From positions 62,001 through 126,000 of the forward strand of contig JAFABB010000046.1 in assembly GCA_023426245.1 (NCBI GenBank): 64,000 nucleotides of DNA, read 5' to 3'. The translations under genes and the position numbers were made by a program. Below the pieces are notes generated by a model. The model had not been told where the DNA came from, did not search any database, and saw only the letters and a list, made by a program, of their open reading frames with translations. This DNA comes from Bacillota bacterium (GTDB lineage: Bacteria; Bacillota; UBA4882; UBA8346). Shown one piece after another: positions 33,153 through 41,675 of this stretch (positions are counted from its first letter, which is position 1; each line of letters begins with the position of its first letter).

Positions 33153-33506
33153 GTGGCTAAAAACAAAGTCCAAGAGTTTGTAAATATTCACAATCTACCT
33201 GTTCCCTCCGGTGTTGTATCGGGAGATCCGGTTGTAGTATCAGCGCTTCCCGGCGTGGCCGAAACCACACGGGACGCCAACGGCAATGCTGATGTAAAAC
33301 ATCCGGGCGGTCTGGTCTACAAACTATCGGTAAAAGGAATTGATGGTTCCGGAAATTCCACCGTGGCAATTGGTGATAAGCTTTATTTTGTTTCCGGAGA
33401 TACCCCGAAAATTTCCAAGAAGGCAACAGGGGTTGCATTCGGCTATGCATTAGGCGGGGTTACATCTGGAGCGACTGCGACCATCGAGGTTCTCATTCTC
33501 GATTAA
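33153..33506 (+). CDS. Capsid decoration protein (DUF2190)
   Basis: 117 residues, GTG start. VPSGVVSGDPVVVSALPGVA, the glycine-rich beta pattern and FGYALGGVTSGATATIEVLI at the end are typical of DUF2190 head-decoration proteins, which trimerise on the capsid surface. Immediately upstream of the major capsid gene, the normal order. Confidence 0.9.
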   Translation: MAKNKVQEFVNIHNLPVPSGVVSGDPVVVSALPGVAETTRDANGNADVKHPGGLVYKLSVKGIDGSGNSTVAIGDKLYFVSGDTPKISKKATGVAFGYALGGVTSGATATIEVLILD

Positions 33507-33532
33507 TCATTTTAAAAATTAAACCATAGCGC

Positions 33533-33562
33533 AAGACCGTCAATCCAGGCGGTCTTATTTTT
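33533..33562 (+). terminator. Rho-independent terminator before the capsid gene
   Basis: AAGACCG / CGGTCTT around a ten-base loop with ATTTTTAT after it. Lies between decoration and capsid genes and may set their mRNA ratio. Confidence 0.7.
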
Positions 33563-33580
33563 ATCACTTGAAAGGAGTGA
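33560..33580 (+). repeat. 21-base leader repeat, copy 2
   Basis: Second copy of the leader at 33125-33145, nine bases before the capsid ATG. Confidence 0.65.
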
Positions 33581-33589
33581 TTTTAAGCA

Positions 33590-34537
33590 ATGCGTAATAG
33601 CTTTGAACAAATTTATACAAAGCTTCGTGAAGCAGGAAGCGCATCAGATTTTCCCTATATTTTAGGGGATTCGCTTCACAAAGAACTTTTAACGGCTGCG
33701 GCTGCGGTTGCTTCCACCTGGAGAAAATGGTGCAAAATTCAACCGAATATCACTGACTTTAAAGAAAACAAACGGATCAAAATTTCCGAAACCGACGAAC
33801 TCTTGGAAGTGGCTCCCGGGCATCCGGCAAAAGAAAGCTCGTTCGATGAGTCCCAGGTTTCCTATATCATCAAAAAATTTGAACGGGTATTCGGTATCCC
33901 GTGGGAATTGCTTATCAACGACGACATCGGCGCAATTCAACAGCGCCCGCAGGCCATGGGTCGTGCAGCCGGAATTACTCTTGCTAAATTTGCCGTTGCG
34001 TTGCTTATGAGCACGAGCGCATCTGCTACGGTGACGGCCGCATTAGCAGAGGCGACTTTGGCCACCGCCATGACTGAGTTTAAAACCAGAACTGACACTC
34101 GGACCGGGAACCGGTTAACCTTGGTTCCTAAATACCTAATCGTTCCTCCGGAACTGGAAGTTACCGGGAAAAGAATTCTCAATTCTACCCAGTTGATTTC
34201 CGTCGGTGGCGGAAGCACTATTGCGGTGCAGGGCGGATTCAATCCCGTTAACGCACAAGAGACCAAATTGGAATTGTGCGTAGAGCCGTTGCTTTCCGAT
34301 GCAACTGATTGGTATTTAGCTGCAGAACCGACAGTAACTCCGGCGATTGAAATTGGGTTCTTCCGTGGTCAACAGGAACCTAGAATTTTTGTTGAAGCCT
34401 CTGGAATTCAAGGGAACGACAATCCGTTTGAACGTGGAAGCTTTTATAATGGTTCAATCAATTATAAAGCTCAGCATATCTTCGGTGGAGCGATCATTGA
34501 TTCCAACGGCTTGCTTAAAGTTCAAGTTTCCGGTTAA
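33590..34537 (+). CDS. Major capsid protein (Mu gpT-like)
   Basis: 315 residues. YTKLREAGSASDFPYILGDS at the N-terminus, VSYIIKKFERVFGIPWELLI with NDDIGAIQQRP (the Mu gpT-type signature of R-x-A-x-INDD-x-x-A) and a beta-rich end SINYKAQHIFGGAIIDSNG. No long N-terminal delta domain is present, consistent with a separate scaffold. Flanked by strong terminators on both sides, in line with very high expression. Confidence 0.88.
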   Translation: MRNSFEQIYTKLREAGSASDFPYILGDSLHKELLTAAAAVASTWRKWCKIQPNITDFKENKRIKISETDELLEVAPGHPAKESSFDESQVSYIIKKFERVFGIPWELLINDDIGAIQQRPQAMGRAAGITLAKFAVALLMSTSASATVTAALAEATLATAMTEFKTRTDTRTGNRLTLVPKYLIVPPELEVTGKRILNSTQLISVGGGSTIAVQGGFNPVNAQETKLELCVEPLLSDATDWYLAAEPTVTPAIEIGFFRGQQEPRIFVEASGIQGNDNPFERGSFYNGSINYKAQHIFGGAIIDSNGLLKVQVSG

Positions 34538-34546
34538 TCAAGGCGC

Positions 34547-34583
34547 AAGGGGTTGACTCGAAAATAGAGGCAGCCCCTTTTTG
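34547..34583 (+). terminator. Rho-independent terminator after the capsid gene
   Basis: AAGGGG pairs with CCCCTT on a long loop, then TTTG. Lies right after the capsid stop. Confidence 0.7.
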
Positions 34584-34596
34584 TTAGGAGGTTATT

Positions 34597-34773
34597 ATGG
34601 AAAAACCACCGATCATTACTGTAGAAGATAAATGGTTTGCTTATATCGCCGAGCTGCTTGAAGAAATCAGGGATGCGGTTAAGCCGGTTAGCCTACCTAT
34701 TGCCGAGTTGAAGGAAACGGATCCGAAACTGGAAAAACCGAAATGGGGTAGAAAACATGGCAAAGACGTATGA
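34597..34773 (+). CDS. Hypothetical protein, 58 aa
   Basis: ATG 34597 after TTAGGAGG. Product MEKPPIITVEDKWFAYIAEL onward, with a proline-rich tail. Overlaps the connector gene by 17 bases. Small proteins at this place are common in siphoviruses; no function known. Confidence 0.65.
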   Translation: MEKPPIITVEDKWFAYIAELLEEIRDAVKPVSLPIAELKETDPKLEKPKWGRKHGKDV

Positions 34774-35119
34774 TTTCAATACTCCAATCGGCCAAGTTCG
34801 GTTTTATACCGGTGAAACCGATGTAGAAAAAACGCCATTTACCGACGAGGAAATTCAGGGACTGCTCGATGGAAACGATCAGGACGTTTATATGGCTGCC
34901 TCTCTTCTTTGGAACGCAAAGGCCGCACAGTTAGCCGGGAAAGCCCGAAAATATACCCGCGGACAAGTAAGCGAAGACACCGTAACGACTGCCGAATACG
35001 CTTTGAAAATGGCTAAATTTTATGCAGAAAAAGCGGAATCAGAACCATACGCCGAAATCGCCGAGATTGGCGGAACAGACTTCCAGAAGCGCGAAATTTT
35101 GATTGAGGATGATTATTAA
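34757..35119 (+). CDS. Head-tail connector-like protein, 120 aa
   Basis: TPIGQVRFYTGETDVEKTPF then FTDEEIQGLLDGNDQDVYMA with AASLLWNAKAAQLAG: the four-helix pattern of HK97 gp6/SPP1 gp15-like adaptors which sit on the portal. Usual size. Next gene begins on its stop (TAATG). Confidence 0.75.
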   Translation: MAKTYDFNTPIGQVRFYTGETDVEKTPFTDEEIQGLLDGNDQDVYMAASLLWNAKAAQLAGKARKYTRGQVSEDTVTTAEYALKMAKFYAEKAESEPYAEIAEIGGTDFQKREILIEDDY

Positions 35120-35514
35120 TGAACATCCCAAAAGATGAATATTGCCAGGATGCAATAGTTAACCGCATGACTGATTCCGGATATGACGAATACGGCCAAT
35201 GGCACGAAGGCGGAGACGTTAAAATCGCCACTATCACCGGTGCAGATATCCAGCCTTTATCTTGGAGGCAGAGGGCAGCAGGAGCAAGTGGGACAAACTA
35301 TGATAGTGATCATCAATTGTTTGCTGGATCCGAAGATATCGGTTTCGAATCCGGATATACCGAACTACTTGTAAACGATATGGTGGTTTGGAAAAGCAAA
35401 ACATATCGGATAGTGTTTCCGGGCAATTGGGGAAGCCATTATGAATCCTATCTTAAGTTGGAAGCTATGAATAATCAGCCGGAGATTCCTGAGGAGGTCC
35501 CTGATGAAAATTGA
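35119..35514 (+). CDS. Head-tail joining/closure protein, 131 aa
   Basis: Beta-rich protein in the place of the SPP1 gp16 or Gp8-like stopper: ADIQPLSWRQRAAGASG and VNDMVVWKSKTYRIV with FPGNWGSHYESYLKL. Assignment rests on order and fold type. Confidence 0.65.
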   Translation: MNIPKDEYCQDAIVNRMTDSGYDEYGQWHEGGDVKIATITGADIQPLSWRQRAAGASGTNYDSDHQLFAGSEDIGFESGYTELLVNDMVVWKSKTYRIVFPGNWGSHYESYLKLEAMNNQPEIPEEVPDEN

Positions 35515-35986
35515 AAGCGGACTTGAAGGCGTCGAAGAATCTCTTAAGGCGTTGGCCGCTTTTGTTAACGCAGTTGATAACTCCATGGAAGATGCTCTGA
35601 AATATATCTTGATCGAAATGTGCAAATACGCTAAGGAAAACGCACCATTTCATGACCAAACGGGTAATCTTCGCAATTCGATTTCAGTCAATATGGATAC
35701 TATGCGTGAATATGCGGCGGGTGAAATTCCGGCTACTGACGGCGAGATACCGGTATTAAAGGTTGAAGGCGACGGTTATGTCGGCTGTATATCCGCAGGA
35801 ATGGAATATGCAATCTGGGTAGAACTCAAAGATGGATATTGGATTCTTTCGGGATCCATTGATCACTTTGAGCCTTTAATTGAAAAATATTTAGCGGATA
35901 AAATGTCCATCGACAAACTCGACCTTGAAGAAGTTGCTAGCGTTGCTTATCTAAAATATCAAACAAACCAACAATTTGGCAGGTGA
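35504..35986 (+). CDS. HK97 gp10-like tail completion protein
   Basis: 160 residues. EESLKALAAFVNAVDNSMED followed by ALKYILIEMCKYAKENAPFH and DQTGNLRNSI is the gp10/neck signature (NAPxxTGxLRxSI), and MEYAIWVELKDGYWIL (usual YAxxVEfG). It joins the tail tube to the neck. Overlaps its neighbours as is normal in this cluster. Confidence 0.85.
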   Translation: MKIESGLEGVEESLKALAAFVNAVDNSMEDALKYILIEMCKYAKENAPFHDQTGNLRNSISVNMDTMREYAAGEIPATDGEIPVLKVEGDGYVGCISAGMEYAIWVELKDGYWILSGSIDHFEPLIEKYLADKMSIDKLDLEEVASVAYLKYQTNQQFGR

Positions 35987-36474
35987 GGCCATTGGATGTA
36001 AATGAAATACTTACGCCGACATTGCTTAGGATAACCGGAGACATTGCCGGAACCGGGAATCTTAAATCCTTATTGGGTGGAAACCCCTTGGTATTTAAAG
36101 GGCCAAAACGTCCAGATAAGGTGACGATAAACGGCAAGGAAACACAAACAAATGGCCTAAAGAGTTTTACAGTACATGTTCTAACCAATAATCGTGACCC
36201 GGATAGCAAGGTCCATAACGGAACCTTGCTTATTAATTTCTATTGCCCGAATCTTGATAAAGGGGCTGGGCCGGCCAATGTCGAGTTGATGGGTCCGGTA
36301 ACAGAAAGACTAATTTATTTGTTTGATGATAAACCCCTGATTATTACGGGATATAACAACTTCAATTTAACGGTCCAGGAACCTCTTGGACCGCTTTTTG
36401 ATCCGGGATATCCGAATGAACATTTTATGAGCGTTCGGATTCAATTCAATTTGTTTAAGAAAGGAAGTGTTTAA
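35983..36474 (+). CDS. Tail terminator/minor tail protein, 163 aa
   Basis: Position between gp10 and the major tail protein corresponds to the tail terminator (gpU/gp17-like). The body DPDSKVHNGTLLINFYCPNL and HFMSVRIQFNLF end suit this fold. GTG 35983 overlaps the previous stop; TTG 35992 possible. Confidence 0.65.
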   Translation: MRPLDVNEILTPTLLRITGDIAGTGNLKSLLGGNPLVFKGPKRPDKVTINGKETQTNGLKSFTVHVLTNNRDPDSKVHNGTLLINFYCPNLDKGAGPANVELMGPVTERLIYLFDDKPLIITGYNNFNLTVQEPLGPLFDPGYPNEHFMSVRIQFNLFKKGSV

Positions 36475-37344
36475 ATGGGATTAGAGCCATTAGTTGTAGA
36501 AAACATGGACATGGGTCCGTGTATTGCGACTTGGGGCGGAGATTATTTAGGCCGTACAAAAGGCGAATCGCAATTCAACTATTCGATTGAGACTCAAAAC
36601 ATTGAAACCGAAGAAGATGGAACTGTCGATGAACTGGTTACAAATGATCCTTTAACCTTCACAATACCGCTAATTTACACGGATGTTAACACCTTGGCGT
36701 TGACCATTCCGTGGGCACAGAAAACTACGGTAGGCGGAGCAACAAAGCTAGAAATCGGTAAGGCCATTGGAAAAAGACTGTTTCAATATGCCAAGCAATT
36801 AGTAATCCACCCAACAAGCATGGCCGATGAGGATAAATCCAAAGATATCAATGTTTGGAAATGTTATCCGAAGCCGGGACCGATCAACTTGGCATATTCG
36901 CGAACCGGTGATCGTATTGCCAATGTCACCTTTAATGCCGTTCGGGATGCAACTAAACCGAATGGAAAAGATTATTTTTGCATTGGCGATCCGAGTATTA
37001 ACGGAGATTCTGTTGCACCAACTGTATCCAGCACTGTTCCGGTCGATGACGCAACTGGTGTTGCAAAAGCAAGCGGATTAAATATTGATTTCGTAATGAG
37101 CGAACCGATTGATCCGGATACGGTAATTAAGGCAAACACTTCAATTACTAATTTAACTTCCGGGGCTCCGTTCAGTAGCTATACCGTTACATATGACGTC
37201 GAAACGGATAAAATTCGATTAACTACGTCGGCGGCATTGTCCGGGACCGCTCAATACATGGCAACTATTGGAACGGGAATTAAAGATCTTAATGGCAATG
37301 CCTTGGCAGAACCTAAAGTAGTTACCTTTACCACTGGTTCATAA
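36475..37344 (+). CDS. Major tail (tube) protein with C-terminal Ig-like (Big_5) domain
   Basis: 289 residues. Residues 1-175 give the tube domain (VENMDMGPCIATWGGDYLG, then DPLTFTIPLIYTDVN). From residue 182, VAPTVSSTVPVDDATGVAKA through LNGNALAEPKVVTFTT, the bacterial Ig-like Big_5 signature appears. Ig-like decorations on tail tubes are known to bind carbohydrate weakly at the cell surface. The unit seems cleanly appended to an ordinary tube protein. Confidence 0.85.
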   Translation: MGLEPLVVENMDMGPCIATWGGDYLGRTKGESQFNYSIETQNIETEEDGTVDELVTNDPLTFTIPLIYTDVNTLALTIPWAQKTTVGGATKLEIGKAIGKRLFQYAKQLVIHPTSMADEDKSKDINVWKCYPKPGPINLAYSRTGDRIANVTFNAVRDATKPNGKDYFCIGDPSINGDSVAPTVSSTVPVDDATGVAKASGLNIDFVMSEPIDPDTVIKANTSITNLTSGAPFSSYTVTYDVETDKIRLTTSAALSGTAQYMATIGTGIKDLNGNALAEPKVVTFTTGS

Positions 37345-37350
37345 AAACGA

Positions 37351-37382
37351 AAGCCCCTGGAACAATCCGGGGGCTTATTTTA
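37351..37382 (+). terminator. Rho-independent terminator after the tail tube gene
   Basis: AAGCCCCTGG / CCGGGGGCTT around AACAAT with ATTTT following. Separates the very highly expressed tube gene from the chaperone. Confidence 0.85.
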
Positions 37383-37393
37383 GAGGAGGAATA

Positions 37394-37828
37394 ATGATGT
37401 TGGATTTTATCAAAAGGCGTAATAATAAAGATTTTGCAAGTGTTGGACTCGACGAAGAAATTAAAGGAATTAAAATTCCTGTTATAGAGCTTGGAAAATA
37501 TCCAGAAATTATTAAGAGGGTTCTCGGTTTGATCAAGAAGGCCGCTAAACAGATTGCCGATGAAACCGGCGAAGACATTGACAGTGTTTTGGATAACATT
37601 AATATCTTGAGTGTGGCAAAATATATTTCAATTTTAATTGATACTGCTGCAGAAGAGTTTTTTGAGTTTGCGGCATATGTTCTAGACACGGAAGTCGAGC
37701 GAATTAAAAAATTAGGGCTTTCCGATATGACCAGAATTGTCACTAAGGTTTATCAAGTCAATGAGTTTGCGGAGGTCAAAGAGGAAATTTCAAATTTTAT
37801 CAAGACTCTGCACAAGAAGCAGAGTTAA
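37394..37828 (+). CDS. Tail assembly chaperone G-like
   Basis: 144 residues, ATG after AGAGGAGGAATA. Helical protein between tube and tape measure, the place of lambda gpG. Its coding frame contains AAATTTT at 37792-37798 in the frame A AAT TTT, ten codons before the stop, so part of the ribosomes should slip by -1 into the following frame and make a longer G-T fusion of about 271 residues. The chaperone coats the tape measure during tail assembly. Confidence 0.85.
   Translation: MMLDFIKRRNNKDFASVGLDEEIKGIKIPVIELGKYPEIIKRVLGLIKKAAKQIADETGEDIDSVLDNINILSVAKYISILIDTAAEEFFEFAAYVLDTEVERIKKLGLSDMTRIVTKVYQVNEFAEVKEEISNFIKTLHKKQS
37792..37798 (+). promoter_or_regulatory. -1 ribosomal frameshift (slippery) heptamer
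   Basis: AAATTTT fits X XXY YYZ exactly in the G frame. A Shine-Dalgarno-like GGAGG (37771-37775) lies 16 bases upstream and could stimulate slipping. After the shift the frame stays open to 38208 with no stop. Confidence 0.82.
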
Positions 37829-38208
37829 TAAAGGTTGAAAGTCAAGACTATCTATTCGACAAAATTGTTTATGAAATAATGATGGAACTTAATTTATCTA
37901 AACAACAGGTATTAAAAGAAATTTATGTCAGAGAAATTCCGTTAATCTTTTTTGTGCTTAGAGAACGGCGCAGAAAGAAAGAACTTGAACACATATATGA
38001 TCTGCAAAGATTGTTAGAGATATCTACGGCTACGGCTGGGATGTGCCCATCGAAAGAGTTGATTGATAAGATATTTGATGATTTACAAAAACGGTATTTT
38101 CAATTGAACCCTTCTGTGAAGAGTAATGAAACGCCTAAAGATCCATATGAGCAATTGGAAAGGCTCCAAAAAACTATTAGTCAAACTCAAACAAGAAAAA
38201 GACGATAA
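37798..38208 (+). CDS. Tail assembly chaperone T part, made by -1 frameshift
   Basis: 136 codons joined to G residue 135 by the slip. The frame opens around 37762 without a good start codon (the first ATG at 37879 lacks a ribosome site), which supports expression only as a fusion. Sequence: YQDSAQEAELIKVESQDYLF, then helices with VREIPLIFFVLRERRRKKEL. The T part recruits the tape measure and tube subunits. Overlap type is that of G/GT pairs throughout long-tailed phages. Confidence 0.8.
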   Translation, partial: YQDSAQEAELIKVESQDYLFDKIVYEIMMELNLSKQQVLKEIYVREIPLIFFVLRERRRKKELEHIYDLQRLLEISTATAGMCPSKELIDKIFDDLQKRYFQLNPSVKSNETPKDPYEQLERLQKTISQTQTRKRR

Positions 38209-38209
38209 A

Positions 38210-38238
38210 TTGACGCCCCTTTTTATCCATGCTATGAT
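38210..38238 (+). promoter_or_regulatory. Strong promoter for the secreted-protein moron
   Basis: TTGACG (38210-38215), 17-base spacer, TATGAT (38233-38238): a near-consensus housekeeping promoter starting two bases after the T frame ends, inside the tail operon. Confidence 0.8.
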
Positions 38239-38261
38239 ATGGGAAAAGGAGGGAATCTACT

Positions 38262-38723
38262 GTGAAAAAACTAAAAATTATTATATTATTAATGTCTTTA
38301 GCTTTGATAATTTCTCAATCTATAGTTATGGCGGAAGATATAGCGCAAGAAGCGACGGTAGAAAATCAAAAGATAGAATCGAATAAATGCAAGCTTTATA
38401 TTATTTATCCAAAGCAACTATTTAAAAGTGCGTGTCCGGTTTTTATAAATGGGATATTAGAAACCTGTTTACAGCATACTACATACACTATTTGTGATAC
38501 AACACCAGGGAAAACGAAGATTGCTCAATTGGGCCAAACCTATTCTGAACTTATTTTAGACACAGAACCCGGAAAAGATTATTATGTAAAGATAAAATTA
38601 AGAATGCCTATGAAATTTCCAGACGCCCCTTTAGTATATGTTGACTTTATACCAATTGATGAAATTGAGGGCCAAAAATTATTAACCGAATGCAGTGTGG
38701 TTGATTGGAGTAACAAAAAATAA
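38262..38723 (+). CDS. Secreted DUF2846-like protein (moron)
   Basis: 153 residues, GTG after AAAAGGAGG. Residues 1-24 are a Sec signal peptide (KKLKIIILLMSLALIIS, cut after VMA). The mature part (KCKLYIIYPKQLFKSACPVF, then INGILE, PGKTKI and PGKDYYVKIKL) looks like DUF2846-type envelope proteins. With its own promoter and terminator between two tail genes, it is probably expressed from the prophage and alters the host surface (lysogenic conversion). AT-rich. Confidence 0.72.
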   Translation: MKKLKIIILLMSLALIISQSIVMAEDIAQEATVENQKIESNKCKLYIIYPKQLFKSACPVFINGILETCLQHTTYTICDTTPGKTKIAQLGQTYSELILDTEPGKDYYVKIKLRMPMKFPDAPLVYVDFIPIDEIEGQKLLTECSVVDWSNKK

Positions 38724-38769
38724 ACAAAGAAACAATTAAAATTATTGGTTTTCCATAGCAAATAGTATC

Positions 38770-38792
38770 AAGAGCCGCAAGGCTCTTTTTTA
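38770..38792 (+). terminator. Terminator of the moron
   Basis: AAGAGCC / GGCTCTT on a GCAA loop followed by TTTTAAT. Confidence 0.85.
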
Positions 38793-38814
38793 ATGCCTGA
38801 AAAGAGGTGATAAG

Positions 38815-41307
38815 ATGACCGCTACATTGGGTAATCTTGTTTATTATATTAGAACCAATGATAGTGATTTTAAACAAAAGGCTAAAGAAATTGATTCCAC
38901 CTTAAGAGCAATTGGAGTTTCTTTTACTAAACATAGTCAAGAAGCCAAAAATTATGGAAAATCAATAACCGATAGTCTTGACAAAGCCCGGCAGAGCATT
39001 CAACAACATAAAGAAACCCTGCAATCAATGGCTGTTACTTCCGGAGCCGTATTTGCATTGATGATAACACAATCCAAAAAAGGCATTGATGAATTAGTAA
39101 AACTTCAGAACGCTCTCACTGGACTTAGATCGGTAGCGAAAGGGACAGGACAAGATGTAGGAGCGGCAACAAAAGCTGCTGAGAGTTTGGCGGCGGATGG
39201 ATTAATGACTGTCACCGATGCGGCGATTGGGCTTAAAAATTTATTGGCTTCCGGATACGGATTAGACCAGGCGATTATTTTGATGAATCGATTCAAGGAT
39301 TCTGCCGCGTTCGGGAGGCAAGGCGCTTTGAGCTTCGGGCAGGCCATTACATCAGCTACGGAAGGTATTAAAAATGGGAATTCGATCTTGGTCGACAACG
39401 CCGGGGTAACCAAGAATCTTTCTGTTATGTTGAAAGAAGCTGGATATTCACAAAACGACCTGATGAAAGCAACCTCGGATTCTGGAATTCGGATGGCTAT
39501 TTTTAATGGTATTGTGCGAGAGACTCGGCATCAAGTTGGAGATGCTGCGAAATTATCCGAGCAGTTAGGAGGGCAACTCTCGAAAACATCCGCTAATGTA
39601 ACCGTATTCTATCAGGCTTTAGGTTCTACAATAGAAGGGCCATTAACCGGATTTTTAAATAAAATAAACGAAATATTACCCCAAATGACCGAATGGATTA
39701 ACAAAAATAAGGAATTAGTAGGGTCGTTATTGCTAATCACCACCGGATCGGCCGGAGCTGTTTTGGCTATTTCGGCGATTGTTTTAGCTATTGATAAGAT
39801 AATCGCAATTATAAAATCTGCTGTTACCATTATTTCTGGCGCTAAAATTGTTTTTGCCTTTCAGGCTTGGGCCGGAGGCGCGGCCACGGCGGCGGAAGCG
39901 GTTGGGTTTTTGGCCTCTGCTTTTGCTCCTTTTTTGGTTGGGGCTGCAATAGTTACCGGACTGGCCTTAATAATCAATCATTTTGTAAAAATTAGAAGAG
40001 AGGCCAAATTAGCCGCAACAGATATTAAAAATGTCAATGATTTAGCGGAGCTCCAAAAAATTGAAGACGCTCGAGAAGAAGTTTACAAACGAAAACAATC
40101 CGAGATTAAGTCATATTCGTTGGAGTTTAATACTCCATATCAACAATTGAAACGAAAGGTAACTGGCGAAGGAAACACATTTCGCCCAGACTATTCCGGA
40201 TTAGAAGCCGCCAAAAAATCATATGAAGAAGCAAAAGCAAAACGACAAGCCCTAGAAAAAGAATTAGCCAAAGGAGTCAACCCCGATCCCGACCCATACG
40301 TCGATCCGGGAGATAAATTTGATGTAGCCAAGCGCCTTAAACAACTAAGAAACGACCTTGAAGATGTTGATGAAGTTGCAATGGCTTTCGGAAATACCTC
40401 CCAGATAGCCGCTGACAAAGCCAAACTTTATGAAGAAGCGGCTATTGACCTTGCTAAAAATGGAATTGATCCGACAAGTTCCAGTATGGGGAATTTGGTT
40501 GATATTTTCAGGCAATATTCCCAAATATCCGATGTTAATACTCAAAAGATTAAAAATCAAGCCGAAGCATCCGATTTGCTTTCAGAAGCCCAAGAAAAGG
40601 TCGCTGAAATGTCGGGAGAATCGATGGATTCTTTTGATAGTTTTATTAAAAAGTTGCAAGATGCGGCTGACGAGAATGGCGTTCTGCCAGAAACCAAAAA
40701 ACAAATAGAAGAAATCATCAAGAAGCTCCAACAGTTAAAAGCCGAATCCGATGCTAATATTTTTAAAACAGAAATTAAAGATAATCTTTCGGAAGCAATT
40801 AAAACGGGTTTCGAAGAAAAAAGTGTAAGTTCAGCGGTTGAAAGTTTTACCAACTATTTAAAAGACAAATTATATAAAAGCGTAGCAGATGCTTTGGCCG
40901 AAGCGATTATGAATTCTGCGGTCGGGCAACAAGCTACTGATTGGCTTCGGAATGCCTTTGGTTTGTTTAATGGCAGCGGTGGCACTGCAAGCTCAAATTT
41001 GCCGGGTAATTACGGTATAGAGGGCAGAGCGAGCGGTGGATTAGTGTCGGCCGGTTCAACTTATTTGGTCGGAGAAAATGGGCCGGAGCTATTAACTATG
41101 GGTTCCAATAACGGACATATAACGCCAAACGATCAAATGGGTGGTCTTAAAGTATCGGTCAATGTGATCAATAAAGGCCAAAGCTTAAAAACGACCGGGC
41201 AAAACATGGAGTTTGATGGAAAACAATATATTATCAGCGTTGTTACAGAGGCCGCCAGTACAAATAAGGGCGGCTTCCGTGACATCTTGCAAGGGGGTGC
41301 CGGATAA
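38815..41307 (+). CDS. Tail length tape measure protein
   Basis: 830 residues, fairly short for a siphovirus, predicting a tail of about 110-125 nm if the usual 1.5 Å per residue holds. N-terminal helical part (DFKQKAKEIDSTLRAIGVSF), central hydrophobic segments (LLLITTGSAGAVLAISAIVL and FAPFLVGAAIVTGLALI) that may insert in the membrane, then coiled coil and a Gly-rich C-terminus with the SAGSTYLVGENGPELLTMG motif. Preceded by AAAAGAGGTG. Confidence 0.95.
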   Translation: MTATLGNLVYYIRTNDSDFKQKAKEIDSTLRAIGVSFTKHSQEAKNYGKSITDSLDKARQSIQQHKETLQSMAVTSGAVFALMITQSKKGIDELVKLQNALTGLRSVAKGTGQDVGAATKAAESLAADGLMTVTDAAIGLKNLLASGYGLDQAIILMNRFKDSAAFGRQGALSFGQAITSATEGIKNGNSILVDNAGVTKNLSVMLKEAGYSQNDLMKATSDSGIRMAIFNGIVRETRHQVGDAAKLSEQLGGQLSKTSANVTVFYQALGSTIEGPLTGFLNKINEILPQMTEWINKNKELVGSLLLITTGSAGAVLAISAIVLAIDKIIAIIKSAVTIISGAKIVFAFQAWAGGAATAAEAVGFLASAFAPFLVGAAIVTGLALIINHFVKIRREAKLAATDIKNVNDLAELQKIEDAREEVYKRKQSEIKSYSLEFNTPYQQLKRKVTGEGNTFRPDYSGLEAAKKSYEEAKAKRQALEKELAKGVNPDPDPYVDPGDKFDVAKRLKQLRNDLEDVDEVAMAFGNTSQIAADKAKLYEEAAIDLAKNGIDPTSSSMGNLVDIFRQYSQISDVNTQKIKNQAEASDLLSEAQEKVAEMSGESMDSFDSFIKKLQDAADENGVLPETKKQIEEIIKKLQQLKAESDANIFKTEIKDNLSEAIKTGFEEKSVSSAVESFTNYLKDKLYKSVADALAEAIMNSAVGQQATDWLRNAFGLFNGSGGTASSNLPGNYGIEGRASGGLVSAGSTYLVGENGPELLTMGSNNGHITPNDQMGGLKVSVNVINKGQSLKTTGQNMEFDGKQYIISVVTEAASTNKGGFRDILQGGAG

Positions 41308-41670
41308 ATGTCCGAAATAGTTTTCCCTACCTTTTCGGGGGCAGAATTTATCGTTACAGATATAGAACCGGAAGATATCGGGATAGTAACCGATTTTGAA
41401 AATGGTTCGCAAACCAGTAGGCCGCGATTCACAAAGTCGCGGCTTACTTTTTCGGTGGAAGCAAAGATGTTTGTCCCTGAGCTGACAACATTTTTAGATT
41501 TTTACCGGAACACTATCAAGGGAGTATCGCAGAAATTTTTATGGACAAATAAGGATAAAAATAGTCCTTATTTCAACCAAACTTTTACAGTTAGGATGAC
41601 AGCTCTGACTAAACCGCAGAAAATTAAATTGAGTTACTGGCAAGTGGTATTTACATTGCGGGAGGCTTAA
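41308..41670 (+). CDS. Minor tail protein (lambda gpM-like)
   Basis: 120 residues. Position after the tape measure and the beta-rich body with FLDFYRNTIKGVSQKFLWTN correspond to phage minor tail protein gpM. Starts on the base after the previous stop. Confidence 0.78.
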   Translation: MSEIVFPTFSGAEFIVTDIEPEDIGIVTDFENGSQTSRPRFTKSRLTFSVEAKMFVPELTTFLDFYRNTIKGVSQKFLWTNKDKNSPYFNQTFTVRMTALTKPQKIKLSYWQVVFTLREA

Positions 41671-41675
41671 ACAAT

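Noticed and set aside
37879..38208. Independent gene starting at ATG 37879
   Set aside because: No ribosome site, while the open frame extends upstream to the slippery heptamer; better explained as the frameshifted half of the G-T fusion.
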